A stretch of DNA of 64,000 nucleotides from Pseudomonas sp. B21-015 (lineage in GTDB: Bacteria; Pseudomonadota; Gammaproteobacteria; Pseudomonadales; Pseudomonadaceae), in contig NZ_CP087196.1 of NCBI RefSeq assembly GCF_024749285.1, positions 3,038,001 through 3,102,000 of the forward strand, in the 5' to 3' direction. Below the pieces are notes generated by a model that saw nothing but the letters and a program-made list of their open reading frames with translations, ran no database searches and was not told the DNA's origin. Below, one piece after another: positions 1-8,938 of this stretch (positions are counted from its first letter, which is position 1; the number at the start of each line of letters is the position of its first letter). Position numbers and translations under genes: made by a program.

Positions 1-2390
1 CCGAGTATTTCAGCGGTCGCGATGCCGAGTCGCTGGCCCTGGGCGAAGCCTCCCTGTACCAGACGCCAGGCGTCACCTTGCATCTGGGCGTGCCGGTGCT
101 GGAAATCGACCGCGCCCGGCGTCAGGTGATCACCGCACAAGGCTGCGTCGCTTACGACAAACTGGTGCTGGCCACCGGTTCTTATCCGTTTGTGCCGCCT
201 ATTGAAGGTGCAGAAGGCGACTCGCGCCTGGTGTATCGCACCCTTGAAGACCTCGACGCGATTCGTGCCGCGGCAGCCAATGCCCGGCGTGGCGTGGTGG
301 TCGGCGGTGGCCTGCTCGGCCTGGAAGCCGCCAATGCCCTGAAAAGCCTGGGCCTGGAAGCCCACGTGGTGGAGTTCGCCCCGCGCCTGATGCCAGTGCA
401 ATTGGACGAGCAGGGTGGTTTGGCGCTGAAGGCGCAAGTCGAGCGGCTCGGCGTAGGTGTGCACCTGTCCCGTGGCACGCAGTCGATCAGTGCCGGCGAG
501 CAGTACCGCTACCGGATGAACTTTGCCAACGACGAATTTCTCGAAGCCGACCTGATCGTGTTCTCCGCCGGTATCCGCGCGCAAGACGCGCTGGCCCGCC
601 AATGCGCGCTGGACATCGGTCCGCGTGGCGGCGTGGTGATTGATGACCAATGCTTGACCTGCGATCCGAATATCTACGCCATCGGCGAGTGTGCCGCCTG
701 GAATGGCAGCCTTTTCGGTCTGGTCGCCCCCGGTTACCAGATGGCCCGTGGCGTCGCCTCGCTGCTGTGCAATCAAGTGGCGGAGCCGTTCCAGGGTGCC
801 GACATGTCGACCAAGCTCAAACTGCTCGGCGTCGATGTCGGTTCCATCGGTGATGCTCACGCCCACACGCCGGGTGCACGCAGCTATCAGTTCATCGATG
901 AAGCCACGGCCAGCTACCGTCGCCTGGTGGTGGATGCTGACAGCAAGCGTGTGCTCGGCGCGGTACTGGTCGGCGACAACAGCTATTACGACACCCTGCT
1001 GCAATACATGCAGAACGGCATTGCCTTGCCGTCGGAACCGGCCAGCCTGATTCTGCCATCGTCCGCCGGGGCGCCAACCCTGGGCCCGGGCGCGTTGCCC
1101 GAGTCGGCAACAGTGTGTTCGTGCCATAACGTCACCAAGGGCTCGATCTGCTCGGCCATCGATGGCGGCTGCACCGACCTGGGCCTGCTCAAATCGCAAA
1201 CCAAGGCCTGCACCGGTTGCGGCGGTTGCGCGGGGCTGCTCAAGCAAGTGTTCGAGCACGAACTGATTGCCCGTGGCGTCAGTGTCGACAAGAGCCTGTG
1301 CGAACACTTCGCCTACACCCGTCAGGAGCTTTATGCGCTGGTGCGGGTAGAAGGGGTGATCACCTTCGAAGAACTGCTGGCCAAGCATGGTCGTGGTCAC
1401 ACCGGTTGCGACGTGTGCAAGCCGGCGGTGGGCTCGATCCTCGCCTCGTGCTGGAACCAGCCGATCATGGACGCTTCGCTGGTGCCGTTGCAGGACACCA
1501 ACGACACTTTCATGGCCAACATGCAGAAAAACGGCACCTATTCAGTGGTGCCGCGCATCGCTGGCGGTGAGATCACGGCCGACAAACTGATCGCGATCGG
1601 CGTGGTCGCGAAGAAATACGACCTCTACACCAAAATCACCGGCGGCCAGCGGATCGACCTGTTCGGCGCGCAGTTGCATCAGTTGCCGGACATCTGGTCC
1701 GAGCTGATCGAGGCCGGTTTCGAAACCGGGCACGCCTACGGCAAATCGACTCGCACTGTGAAGTCTTGCGTGGGCAGCACCTGGTGCCGTTACGGCGTGC
1801 AGGACAGCGTGAAAATGGCCCTGACCCTCGAGGATCGCTACAAAGGCCTGCGGTCGCCGCACAAGCTCAAGTTCGCGGTTTCTGGCTGCACCCGTGAATG
1901 TGCCGAGGCGCAGAGCAAGGACGTGGGCGTGATCGCCACCGAGAACGGCTGGAACCTCTATGTGGCCGGTAACGGCGGCATGCGCCCGCGTCATGCCGAG
2001 CTGTTCGCCACCGACCTGGACGATGAAACCCTGATCCGTTACATCGACCGGTTCCTGATGTTCTACATCCGCACCGCCGACAAATTGCAGCGCACCTCGG
2101 TCTGGCGCGAAAGCCTGGAGGGAGGCCTGGATTACCTCAAGGACGTGGTCATCAACGACAGCCTGGGCCTCGGCGCAGAACTCGAATCGCAGATGCAACT
2201 GGTGGTCAACCGCTACGAATGCGAATGGGCCAATGCCCTCAAAGACCCGGAAAAACTCAAGCGCTTCCGCACCTTCGTCAACGATCAACGCCCGGACCCG
2301 GACATCCATTTTGTTCAGGAGCGTGGTCAGCGCCGGCCGATCATGGCCACCGAACTCAACCTTATCCCTGTCACCGAGGAGAATGCCTGA
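1..2390 (+). CDS. nirB: Nitrite reductase [NAD(P)H] large subunit, 5' end missing
   Basis: Cytoplasmic assimilatory nitrite reductase that reduces nitrite to ammonium with electrons from NAD(P)H through FAD, Fe-S clusters and siroheme. The reading frame is open from base 3, so the gene starts outside the window. In order one sees the FAD/NAD oxidoreductase domain (GGGLLGLEAAN nucleotide-binding motif), the BFD-type [2Fe-2S] segment (CSCHN, then CTGCGGC), and the siroheme/4Fe-4S half with the two cysteine pairs in SCVGSTWC and SGCTRECAEAQ. The last base of the TGA stop is the first base of the nirD start codon, so the two subunits are translationally coupled. Confidence 0.97.
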   Translation, partial: EYFSGRDAESLALGEASLYQTPGVTLHLGVPVLEIDRARRQVITAQGCVAYDKLVLATGSYPFVPPIEGAEGDSRLVYRTLEDLDAIRAAAANARRGVVVGGGLLGLEAANALKSLGLEAHVVEFAPRLMPVQLDEQGGLALKAQVERLGVGVHLSRGTQSISAGEQYRYRMNFANDEFLEADLIVFSAGIRAQDALARQCALDIGPRGGVVIDDQCLTCDPNIYAIGECAAWNGSLFGLVAPGYQMARGVASLLCNQVAEPFQGADMSTKLKLLGVDVGSIGDAHAHTPGARSYQFIDEATASYRRLVVDADSKRVLGAVLVGDNSYYDTLLQYMQNGIALPSEPASLILPSSAGAPTLGPGALPESATVCSCHNVTKGSICSAIDGGCTDLGLLKSQTKACTGCGGCAGLLKQVFEHELIARGVSVDKSLCEHFAYTRQELYALVRVEGVITFEELLAKHGRGHTGCDVCKPAVGSILASCWNQPIMDASLVPLQDTNDTFMANMQKNGTYSVVPRIAGGEITADKLIAIGVVAKKYDLYTKITGGQRIDLFGAQLHQLPDIWSELIEAGFETGHAYGKSTRTVKSCVGSTWCRYGVQDSVKMALTLEDRYKGLRSPHKLKFAVSGCTRECAEAQSKDVGVIATENGWNLYVAGNGGMRPRHAELFATDLDDETLIRYIDRFLMFYIRTADKLQRTSVWRESLEGGLDYLKDVVINDSLGLGAELESQMQLVVNRYECEWANALKDPEKLKRFRTFVNDQRPDPDIHFVQERGQRRPIMATELNLIPVTEENA

Positions 2391-2776
2391 TGAGCCAGCC
2401 CACTACCCAGCGTGTCGATGCCCTTGCCGCCGCGGCCAATGCCCAAGCCTGGCAGGCGGTGTGCAGCCAGCAGGATCTGGTCAGCAACTCCGGTGTCGTC
2501 GTCTGGCTCGACGGCGCCCAGGTGGCGCTGTTCTATCTGCCGCAGGCTGAAGGTCGGACCCTCTACGCCATCGACAATCATGATCCGCAATCCGGCGCGA
2601 ATGTTATCGGCCGTGGATTGATCGGCAGCCTCAAGGGCGATCTGGTGGTGGCGTCGCCGATCTACAAGCAGCATTTTCGTCTTGAAGACGGCAGTTGCCT
2701 GGAGTACCCGGAGCAGCGCCTGCGGGTCTGGCCGGTGCGCCTGAATGCCGGGGTCGTGGAAGTCGCGGCGGCTTGA
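2390..2776 (+). CDS. nirD: Nitrite reductase small subunit
   Basis: A 128-residue Rieske-fold subunit of assimilatory nitrite reductase. Its ATG overlaps the nirB stop (TGATG). The sequence has the NirD pattern: an ALFYLP strand, the AIDNHDPQSGAN motif, then GLIGSLKGDLVVASPIYKQ and a C-terminal RVWPVRL. As in other NirD proteins, the Cys/His ligands of true Rieske clusters are absent, so it is expected to be structural or regulatory. Size and position are normal for the family. Confidence 0.95.
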   Translation: MSQPTTQRVDALAAAANAQAWQAVCSQQDLVSNSGVVVWLDGAQVALFYLPQAEGRTLYAIDNHDPQSGANVIGRGLIGSLKGDLVVASPIYKQHFRLEDGSCLEYPEQRLRVWPVRLNAGVVEVAAA

Positions 2777-2807
2777 GCGCCGCCCTGAACCGTATCGGAG
2801 AACGTTG

Positions 2808-3248
2808 ATGAAAACAGCCGCACAGTTACTGAAACTGAAAGTCGTGCAAAACCAGCAGGTGCACAGCATCGCACCGGATCAGATGGTCCTCGACGCACTG
2901 AAAATGATGGCCGAGAAGAACGTCGGCGCGTTGCCTGTCATCGAAGACGGGCGGGTGGTGGGCGTCATCAGCGAACGCGACTATGCGCGCAAGGTGGTGC
3001 TACAGGGCCGTTCTTCGGTCGGTACGCCGGTGCGCGAGATCATGAGCGCACCGGTGGTGACAGCCGACAGCCAGCAGAGTATCGAGCGCTGCATGGCGGT
3101 CATGACCGACAGCCATTTGCGCCATCTGCCGGTGCTGGAGAGCGGCGAACTGATCGGGCTGTTGTCGATCGGCGATCTGGTCAAGGAAGCCATCGTCGAG
3201 CAGGCCGATTTGATTCGCCAGCTTGAGCACTACATTCGCGGGCATTGA
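2808..3248 (+). CDS. CBS-domain pair protein
   Basis: A 146-residue soluble protein made almost entirely of two CBS domains (about residues 10-70 and 75-140), the module that binds adenosyl nucleotides. Visible signatures are VIEDGRVVGVISERDYARK in the first domain and LRHLPVLESGELIGLLSIGDLVK in the second. The chosen ATG follows a GGAGA ribosome-binding site at about 2796. It lies 31 bases after nirD on the same strand and may be cotranscribed. The target enzyme or transporter is not evident. Confidence 0.9.
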   Translation: MKTAAQLLKLKVVQNQQVHSIAPDQMVLDALKMMAEKNVGALPVIEDGRVVGVISERDYARKVVLQGRSSVGTPVREIMSAPVVTADSQQSIERCMAVMTDSHLRHLPVLESGELIGLLSIGDLVKEAIVEQADLIRQLEHYIRGH

Positions 3249-3413
3249 GCCCGCTGCATCGCCCGAATCACAAGGTCAAACGCGAAAAGGTATACCGCAG
3301 GTCGAAAAAATCGGCTCAAGTGGAAATAAGCCTCAGTAACCGGTTGAAACAGTCGATAACCCTAACAGCAGGCAACTAGCCGACCACGCACATGCCGCCA
3401 GGGGAATCACCGA

Positions 3414-5027
3414 GTGTCCATAAAATTACGTTTGATCTTGTTGATCGGCACCAGTTTGCTCACCGCCCTGATCGTGAGTCTGGTCAGCTATGTGGGCAAT
3501 ACCCGGATGGCTGAAGCGGTGAATGACAACGAGGTCAGCATGACCGCGCTGCGCAACCACCTCGAAGCCGACATGATGCACGATGCGCTGCGCGCCGATG
3601 TGCTGTCGGCGATGCTGGTAGGGTTGGGCAAGAGCCCTAGCAGCAAGGCCGAGGTGCGCAGTTCACTCAATGAGCATGCCGCGCATTTTCGCGAGATGCT
3701 CGGTGACAACCTCAAGCTGCCGGTCAACGACGCCCTCAAGGCCGCGCTGGACAAGATCAAGCCCAGCCTCGATACGTACATCAGTGCCGCCGAGCGCATT
3801 GTCGGGCTGGCGCTGGATGATCCGGATTCCGCACAGCAGCAACTGGGCACGTTCAATAACGCGTTCAGCCAACTGGAAGACCAGATGGCCACCCTCAGTG
3901 AGCTGATCGAAACCAACACCCAACAGACCAGCGCGGGCACTCGGCAAACCATCAGCAGTGCCAACTTCACCCTCGGCGCCGTACTCATTGCCAGTTTGTT
4001 GCTGCTGCTCGCCCTTGGACGCTCGGTCATCCTGAGCATCATGGGGCCGTTGCAGATTGCCAGCCGGATTGCCGAAAGCATCGCCCATGGCAACCTGAGC
4101 GAACCTATCGTCGAGCCCACTCGCAAGGATGAAGCCAGCACGTTGATTCGCAGCCTGGCAACCATGCAGCGCGACCTGCGCGGCATGATCGAGGTGGTTC
4201 GCAGCAATGCCCATGGCGTGAGTGGCATGAGTCAGCAGTTGAGCAGCGGCTGCCATCAGGTCGCGGGTAGCAGCCAGCAGCAAAGCGTCGCCGCCAGCAC
4301 CATGGCCGCGGCGGCCAGTGAAATGACCGCGAGCATCGAGGAAATCACCCGGCATGCCGAGCGTGCACTGAACATGGCCAACCAGGCCGAGGAATTGGCG
4401 AAGGACGGTGGTCGGGTGATTCATCAGGTGGTCAGCGACATGGACGGGATTGCCCGTTCGGCGCAGCAGTCGGCCCAGGTGATCCGCACCCTGGACAAGG
4501 AGTCCGAGGGGATCTTCAGCATCATTCAGGTGATCAAGGGCATCGCCGATCAAACCAACCTGCTGGCGCTTAACGCCGCCATCGAGGCCGCCCGCGCCGG
4601 CGAGCAGGGCCGTGGTTTCGCCGTCGTCGCCGATGAAGTGCGCAGCCTGGCGGGACGCACCAGCGCCTCCACCCAGGAAATTGCCGCCATGGTCGCGCGC
4701 ATCCAGCAAAGCACCCGTGAGGCGGTCAGCAGCATGGAGGCGGGCGTTGCGCAGGTCGACAAAGGCATGGCAGTGACCGCCGACGTCGAGCGCGCCATCC
4801 GCGAAATCCTCCAGGCCACGCTCAACACCACTGAGTTGGTCAATGACATCAGCCGCACGATCGGTGAGCAGAGCCTGGCCAGTAACGAAATCGCCCATCA
4901 GGTGGAAATGATTGCCGGCATGTCCGAAGGCAACAGCAAGGTCATCAACCAGACCGCCTCGACCACCGATGAGCTGTCCACCCTGGCTGGACAGCTCTCG
5001 CAATCAGTGGGTCGTTTTCGCCTTTGA
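3414..5027 (+). CDS. Methyl-accepting chemotaxis protein
   Basis: A 537-residue inner-membrane chemoreceptor. It has a first membrane helix at about residues 5-26, a periplasmic four-helix-bundle type sensor (about 27-183), a second membrane helix (about 185-207), a HAMP domain, and a long cytoplasmic signalling coiled coil with the highly conserved hairpin tip EQGRGFAVVADEVRSLAGRT. The start is GTG; the next in-frame ATG would cut into the first membrane helix. The ligand cannot be told from the sequence. A GC-rich hairpin (5037-5058) separates it from the convergent SDR gene. Confidence 0.93.
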   Translation: MSIKLRLILLIGTSLLTALIVSLVSYVGNTRMAEAVNDNEVSMTALRNHLEADMMHDALRADVLSAMLVGLGKSPSSKAEVRSSLNEHAAHFREMLGDNLKLPVNDALKAALDKIKPSLDTYISAAERIVGLALDDPDSAQQQLGTFNNAFSQLEDQMATLSELIETNTQQTSAGTRQTISSANFTLGAVLIASLLLLLALGRSVILSIMGPLQIASRIAESIAHGNLSEPIVEPTRKDEASTLIRSLATMQRDLRGMIEVVRSNAHGVSGMSQQLSSGCHQVAGSSQQQSVAASTMAAAASEMTASIEEITRHAERALNMANQAEELAKDGGRVIHQVVSDMDGIARSAQQSAQVIRTLDKESEGIFSIIQVIKGIADQTNLLALNAAIEAARAGEQGRGFAVVADEVRSLAGRTSASTQEIAAMVARIQQSTREAVSSMEAGVAQVDKGMAVTADVERAIREILQATLNTTELVNDISRTIGEQSLASNEIAHQVEMIAGMSEGNSKVINQTASTTDELSTLAGQLSQSVGRFRL

Positions 5028-5057
5028 GGCATTGGCTGGCCCTGTTCCCGGGGCCAG

Positions 5058-5831
5058 TCAACTCATCCAGTTGCCGCCATCGACGTTATAAGTCTGCGCC
5101 ACGATGTAATCGCTCTCGGCCGATGCCAGGAAGATCGCCATACCGACAAGATCGTCTGCCGTGCCCATGCGCCCGTACGGTACTTCCTGTCCCGCCAGTT
5201 TTTTCTTCTCCCCGATCGGCCGGTTTTCATAGCGGGCGAACAGCGCATCGACGCCATCCCAATGCTCACCGTCCACCACCCCCGGCGCAATGGCATTCAC
5301 GTTGATGCGATGGGGAATGAGATTGAGCCCGGCCGATTGCGTGAGGCTGATTACCGCCGCCTTTGTCGCGCAATACACCGCGACCAGCGCTTCACCGCGC
5401 CGCCCGGCCTGGCTGGCCATATTGATGATCTTGCCGCCGTGGCCCTGGCGGATCATCTGTTTGGCCGCGGCCTGCAGCGTGAACAGGGTGCCGGACACGT
5501 TGATCGAGAACAGCCGTTCGTAGCTGTCTCGAGCAATGTCCGTAATCGGTGCGAGATCAAACAGTGCTGCGTTGTTGATCAGGATATCGAGCTTGCCTGC
5601 GGTTGCGATGACCGTGTCGAGGGCTCCGTCGATTGATTGCTGGTTGGTAACGTCCATCTCCACCGCATAGGCATTTGGACCCAACTCAGTTGCCGTGGCT
5701 TGCGCACGCTCCAGGTTGATGTCTGCGATCGCAACCGTAGCGCCTTCGCGGATATAGGCTTGCGCGAACGTTCTCCCGATCCCTCTGGCGGAGCCGGTAA
5801 TAAGGGCGCTTTTTCCTTCCAGACGTTTCAT
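5058..5831 (-). CDS. Short-chain dehydrogenase, sorbitol (L-iditol) dehydrogenase type
   Basis: A 257-residue classical SDR expected to oxidise sorbitol or a related polyol with NAD+. It has the TGSARGIG nucleotide-binding motif, NNAA, a catalytic Ser in NMASQAGRRGE and the YCATK active-site Tyr/Lys pair. Resemblance to rhizobial/Pseudomonas sorbitol dehydrogenases runs to the C-terminal NVDGGNWMS. The start MKRLEGK is preceded by GGATGG; an ATG three codons upstream is possible, and longer extensions would read through a REP element and are unlikely. It is the only apparently intact gene of a decayed polyol locus: its transporter and regulator upstream are remnants. Confidence 0.88.
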   Translation of the reverse strand: MKRLEGKSALITGSARGIGRTFAQAYIREGATVAIADINLERAQATATELGPNAYAVEMDVTNQQSIDGALDTVIATAGKLDILINNAALFDLAPITDIARDSYERLFSINVSGTLFTLQAAAKQMIRQGHGGKIINMASQAGRRGEALVAVYCATKAAVISLTQSAGLNLIPHRINVNAIAPGVVDGEHWDGVDALFARYENRPIGEKKKLAGQEVPYGRMGTADDLVGMAIFLASAESDYIVAQTYNVDGGNWMS

Positions 5832-5890
5832 TTTTTCCATCCATTCGTAAGAGCCTGTTGAGGGCATTGCAGTGTGTGAAGCCCCCCCCT

Positions 5891-5970
5891 GTGGAAGCGG
5901 GCTTGCTCGCGAAGAGGCCGGCACATTCAACATCGATGCCGCCTGACCCAGCGCTTTCGCGAGCAAGCCC
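5891..5970. repeat. Paired REP palindrome
   Basis: Two inverted copies of a REP unit (GCGGGCTTGCTCGCGAAG near 5897-5914 and CTTTCGCGAGCAAGCCC near 5954-5970) separated by a spacer, the BIME-like arrangement common in the P. fluorescens group. It lies just upstream of the SDR gene, between it and the remnant of the binding-protein gene. Confidence 0.85.
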
Positions 5971-5986
5971 ACACACACACACACAC
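5971..5986. repeat. (AC)8 dinucleotide tract
   Basis: Eight uninterrupted AC units directly abut the right REP arm. The tract is outside any gene I support, so no phase-variation role is claimed. Confidence 0.8.
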
Positions 5987-6007
5987 AGTGATTGCATCAA
6001 GCCGTCG

Positions 6008-6106
6008 CTACTTGGGATAACCGGCGGGTTTCATCTCGCGTTCGGTGATTTGCTGGGCAGAGGACAGCACGGCGGACAGAAAGAGCGCGCTTGGAATGTT
6101 CTTCAT
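6008..6106 (-). pseudogene. Remnant of a polyol ABC transporter binding protein (N- and C-termini fused)
   Basis: A 32-codon reading frame with an excellent ribosome-binding site (GCGGAGAAcacgATG). The first 16 or so residues look like the start of a signal peptide (MKNIPSALFLSAVLSSA). The rest, QQITEREMKPAGYPK, resembles the extreme C-terminus of periplasmic sugar-binding proteins of the MtlE type. The simplest reading is a large in-frame internal deletion that removed more than 1 kb and left both ends. The permease and ATPase genes expected between this and the SDR gene are also absent. It could instead be an unrelated small exported peptide. Confidence 0.45.
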
Positions 6107-6407
6107 CGTGTTCTCCGCTCTGCGCCTTGGGCGGCAGAAGCTCTTATTTTTGTTGTAATCCACGGTGCGAGTCATATCCGCAACGGGATGACCACAGGAT
6201 TACAGCTACCCAAACGGTGAACAAATGAATGGCGTACGCGGCGCTGATACTTGTTTGACCGTGGAAAAAAGTATCAGTGGGCGTCATGTAGCGCGCTAGG
6301 CACCGGGTGTCGTTAGTGTGAGTCTCATGTCGGCGTCCTGAGACTTCGACTCGTCCCAGGCTTCGCGCTACCTTGATAAAACCAACAAAAACGGAATCGC
6401 CAGGGTG
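6107..6407. promoter_or_regulatory. Divergent intergenic region of the decayed polyol locus
   Basis: About 300 bases between the minus-strand binding-protein remnant and the plus-strand mtlR-like remnant. No gene is supported here. In an intact locus this would hold the activator-controlled promoter. I see no clear AraC half-site pair that I would assert. Confidence 0.35.
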
Positions 6408-7138
6408 ATGAACCATCACGTAACCGCAGACAAGCCGCCAGCGCTTGAAGTCATTCTGAACGAGCCGCAGCACAGCTTTCGTTCCTGGGCAAAGGGGAGG
6501 TGATTGCCGGCCGTGACGTGGTGTTGCAGTTCGATGGTCAGATGCTGATGCAACTGCGCGACAAGGTTCCTGAACTCAGCGAGTTGCAAAGCCTGTTTCG
6601 CCAGGCGGCGCAGGGCATCGAGTTTCACGGTGTTACCCGCAAAAAAACGGCCCGACTGCTGGAAGACATCGGCCGGTGCCACGGGGTGCAGCGGTTGTGC
6701 CTGTTCCTGTCGTTGTTGCAGTTGCTGGCATCGGCCCCTGACAGCGAGAGACAGACGCTCGCCAGCCTGCAATATGCGCCCATGCTCGATGCGTTGACGG
6801 CCCAGCGCATGAGCATTGTCTTCGACTACATCCTGAACGACCTCGCTTACGAGCTGCGGATGTCGGTCATCGCCCAGCGTCTGGATATGAACGAACCGGC
6901 CTTCTCCAAATTCTTCAAGCGCGCCACCGGCCACACCTTCGTCGACCTGACGCGAAAACTACGGGTCCAGCGTGCCTGTCGTTTGCTGGCGCAAAGCAGT
7001 TTCAGCGTTGCCGATATCTGCTTCGAAGTGGGTTATGCCAACTTGTCGAATTTCAATCGACACTTTCGCCACGAAATGCATGAGACGCCCAGTGAGTATC
7101 GGCAACGGTTGCAACGGGCGGTGGCGGTCGGACATTGA
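6408..7138 (+). pseudogene. mtlR: mtlR-like AraC-family activator with internal deletion and frameshift
   Basis: The ATG at 6408 starts MNHHVTADKPPALEVILNEP, which matches the start of the cupin domain of the mannitol activator MtlR, but this frame hits a stop at about 6501. The body of the protein continues in another frame from about 6485 (GEVIAGRDVVLQFDGQ) through a complete double helix-turn-helix domain (LAYELRMSVIAQRL; VADICFEVGYANLSNFNRHF) to 7138. The total is 731 nt against roughly 900 nt for a typical MtlR, so about 170-180 nt of the effector domain is missing. A GTG at 6500 could still give a 212-residue HTH fragment. Family assignment is from recalled similarity. Confidence 0.7.
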
Positions 7139-7158
7139 AGGTGGAAACAAGATCAAAA

Positions 7159-7249
7159 GATCGCAGCCTTCGGCAGCTCAAGGATCGATGTTCACCGAAA
7201 TATCGCGGAGGAACGCCGCCCTCTGTAGGAGCTGCCGAAGGCTGCGATC
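7159..7249. repeat. Paired REP palindrome
   Basis: Inverted 21-base arms with core GCAGCCTTCGGCAGCTC at 7159-7179 and its complement GAGCTGCCGAAGGCTGC at 7229-7249. This is a second REP class. The rest of the interval to the tRNA genes (7250-7458) holds nothing I recognise. Confidence 0.85.
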
Positions 7250-7458
7250 ATTTACGGCCATTCCCGCGATAACGTATCTGGAATTATTTTCCTCCAGTTC
7301 TTGACATGCCTTTCGATCCAGTCCAGAATTGCGTCCATTCCTGATTCAGGAACAAGAAAACCCCTTAGATTTCAAAGGGTTGGAAGCTAGATTAGAATCT
7401 TGTTTCCAAGTGCGAGTTTACACGTTTGATGTTGCGCTACAGAACATCAGATGTTTGA

Positions 7459-7532
7459 GGCCGAATAGCAAAATGGTTATGCAGTGGATTGCAAATCCAC
7501 CTACGCCGGTTCGATTCCGACTTCGGCCTCCA
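7459..7532 (+). tRNA. tRNA-Cys (GCA)
   Basis: 74-nt cloverleaf beginning GGCCGAATAGC and ending GGCCTCCA with an encoded CCA. The acceptor arms GGCC/GGCC pair, the anticodon loop TTGCAAA carries GCA, and the T arm contains GGTTCGATTCC. Confidence 0.96.
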
Positions 7533-7541
7533 CTTTAAACA

Positions 7542-7579
7542 AGCTCCGTAGATCCATGATCTACGGAGCTTTTTTATTT
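7542..7579 (+). terminator. Rho-independent terminator after tRNA-Cys
   Basis: Perfect stem AGCTCCGTAGATC/GATCTACGGAGCT with a CAT loop, followed by a T-run, ten bases after the tRNA. Confidence 0.92.
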
Positions 7580-7726
7580 TCGCTGTCCTGCAAGATTTAG
7601 TCTTGAAAAGGATCTTTGCGAACTTGCTTCACCGGGGCGGGATGTATATATTTCCCCCTCTGTTGCACAAGCGTCGGAACTGCCAGATCGTATTGGTCAG
7701 TCTCCAGACAGCTTTACCGCGCTACC

Positions 7727-7813
7727 GCCCGAATGGCGAAACTGGTAGACGCATGGGACTTAAAATCCCCCGCTCGTAAGGGCGTGCCGGTTCGATTCCG
7801 GCTTCGGGCACCA
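7727..7813 (+). tRNA. tRNA-Leu (TAA)
   Basis: 87-nt type II tRNA with a long variable arm (CCCGCTCGTAAGGGCGT), anticodon loop CTTAAAA (anticodon TAA), acceptor GCCCGAA pairing with TTCGGGC, and an encoded CCA. Its 3' end is the integration target of the island that follows. Confidence 0.97.
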
Positions 7814-7814
7814 T
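7791..7814 (+). other. Left attachment site within the tRNA-Leu 3' end
   Basis: The T arm to CCA (TTCGATTCCGGCTTCGGGCA plus CCAT) recurs with about two changes at 42132-42154, on the far side of the main island. The integrase gene begins 93 bases away and reads towards the tRNA, the usual layout for tRNA-integrated elements. The exact crossover cannot be fixed from sequence alone. Confidence 0.7.
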
Positions 7815-7821
7815 GAATATC

Positions 7822-7866
7822 AAGGGCTTGCATGACATACCTCATGCAAGCCCTTAGTTCTTTTTT
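7822..7866 (+). terminator. Terminator hairpin after tRNA-Leu
   Basis: Perfect 13-bp stem AAGGGCTTGCATG/CATGCAAGCCCTT followed by a T-run. A related hairpin with AAGGGTTTGC arms lies beside the right attachment copy at 42163-42198, so the duplicated segment probably includes this arm. Confidence 0.8.
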
Positions 7867-7906
7867 CCGCAATCAAAAAAACTTTTCCGCAATTCGCGAC
7901 CGTCAG

Positions 7907-8938
7907 TCACTTCGTAGGGGTTACCTTCAAGCCCTTTCGCATTCGGATGTACTGCTCTGTCATCCCAACGGTTGTATGTCCCAACTGGTCCCGAGCTTCG
8001 CGGATGCTCCCTGTTGACTCCTCTTTGTCCGTTGCCGCTTTTGCTCGTAAGTCCCGCATCTGAAATTCTGCTTTCGGAATCCCGGCTGCCTCTCTGGTGT
8101 CATCAAACCTTTTCCTGAGCATGCTCGTCGTCATCGGCTGTCCAGAATCGATTACCACCAGGCGTGTTGATCTGATTTTGTGGCCAGCCTTTCGAGCCAT
8201 GATTCGGTCTATTACGATTTTGAGCTCTCCAATAATCTCGATCCTTCGTTTGGCACCAGTCTTTCCCTGCTGGACGGAAAGCTTTCCGTCTTTTATGTCT
8301 CGCTCATCCATCTTCAACGTGTCGGCCACCCTTTGACCTGTCAGATAGAACAGATCCAGTGCATCTCTCAATGGCTGATCGGCATGCTGATAGGCTTTGG
8401 CAAGTACGTCGTCTTCGACGTATACGTCGCGACCAGTTTCCTTATTGCCCTTTACCCCGGCGCAAGGATTTGCCAGAGATGTGTAACCATTCTCACGAGC
8501 AAAGTTCCAAATGGAGCTGAGTAACGCTTTTTCTCGATTCGCACGAATAGGTGCTGTTTTTCCCCGATGACGAAGGTACTGACTGACATGCTTTGGTTCG
8601 ATTGCCTCAAGCGGGGCAGGCGGATCGTTGAAAAACAACAGAAGGTTTTTTAGTTCGCGCGCATTGTCCTTTTGGGTGGCATGGGCTTTGGTTGGTACGA
8701 CCTCCTTCATATAGAGCTCGGCAACGTAGGCAAAGGTTAATACTTCTTGCGTTAATGCCTGAGATACACGGCTTTTCTCCAGTTTTGCGTACTCTAAGAT
8801 GGCAAGGCCATAGTCAGTGCCCAAGGGGATTTCCTTGCGCGGTTTTCCACCAGTGTCGTACAGGTAGTAGGTTGTTTTGCCGCGCTTTCTTTCACGCAAG
8901 CGGGGAATACTCCCCGGCTTCGTTGGTCTTCGTCCCAT
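7907..8938 (-). CDS. Tyrosine site-specific recombinase (island integrase)
   Basis: A 343-residue phage-type integrase that would recombine the tRNA-Leu att site. It has an N-terminal Arg-rich arm-binding region, a core-binding SAM-like domain (about 80-175), and a catalytic domain with Arg in LTGQRVADTL, the second box MRDLRAKAATD, and LGHTTVGMTEQYI carrying the late His and the Tyr nucleophile. In the second box the usual first His is Met-Arg, a variant seen in several phage integrases. The DUF4224 gene upstream ends one base before its ATG. A decayed homologue of its C-terminus lies at 42.24 kb. Confidence 0.95.
   Translation of the reverse strand: MGRRPTKPGSIPRLRERKRGKTTYYLYDTGGKPRKEIPLGTDYGLAILEYAKLEKSRVSQALTQEVLTFAYVAELYMKEVVPTKAHATQKDNARELKNLLLFFNDPPAPLEAIEPKHVSQYLRHRGKTAPIRANREKALLSSIWNFARENGYTSLANPCAGVKGNKETGRDVYVEDDVLAKAYQHADQPLRDALDLFYLTGQRVADTLKMDERDIKDGKLSVQQGKTGAKRRIEIIGELKIVIDRIMARKAGHKIRSTRLVVIDSGQPMTTSMLRKRFDDTREAAGIPKAEFQMRDLRAKAATDKEESTGSIREARDQLGHTTVGMTEQYIRMRKGLKVTPTK

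Noticed and set aside
3663..5003. 446-codon minus-strand open frame opposite the chemotaxis receptor
   Set aside because: High-GC antisense shadow; composition (many His, Gly, Leu) and lack of motifs compared with the clear receptor on the other strand.
5971..5986. (AC)8 tract as a phase-variation switch
   Set aside because: It is not in or directly before a supported gene start.
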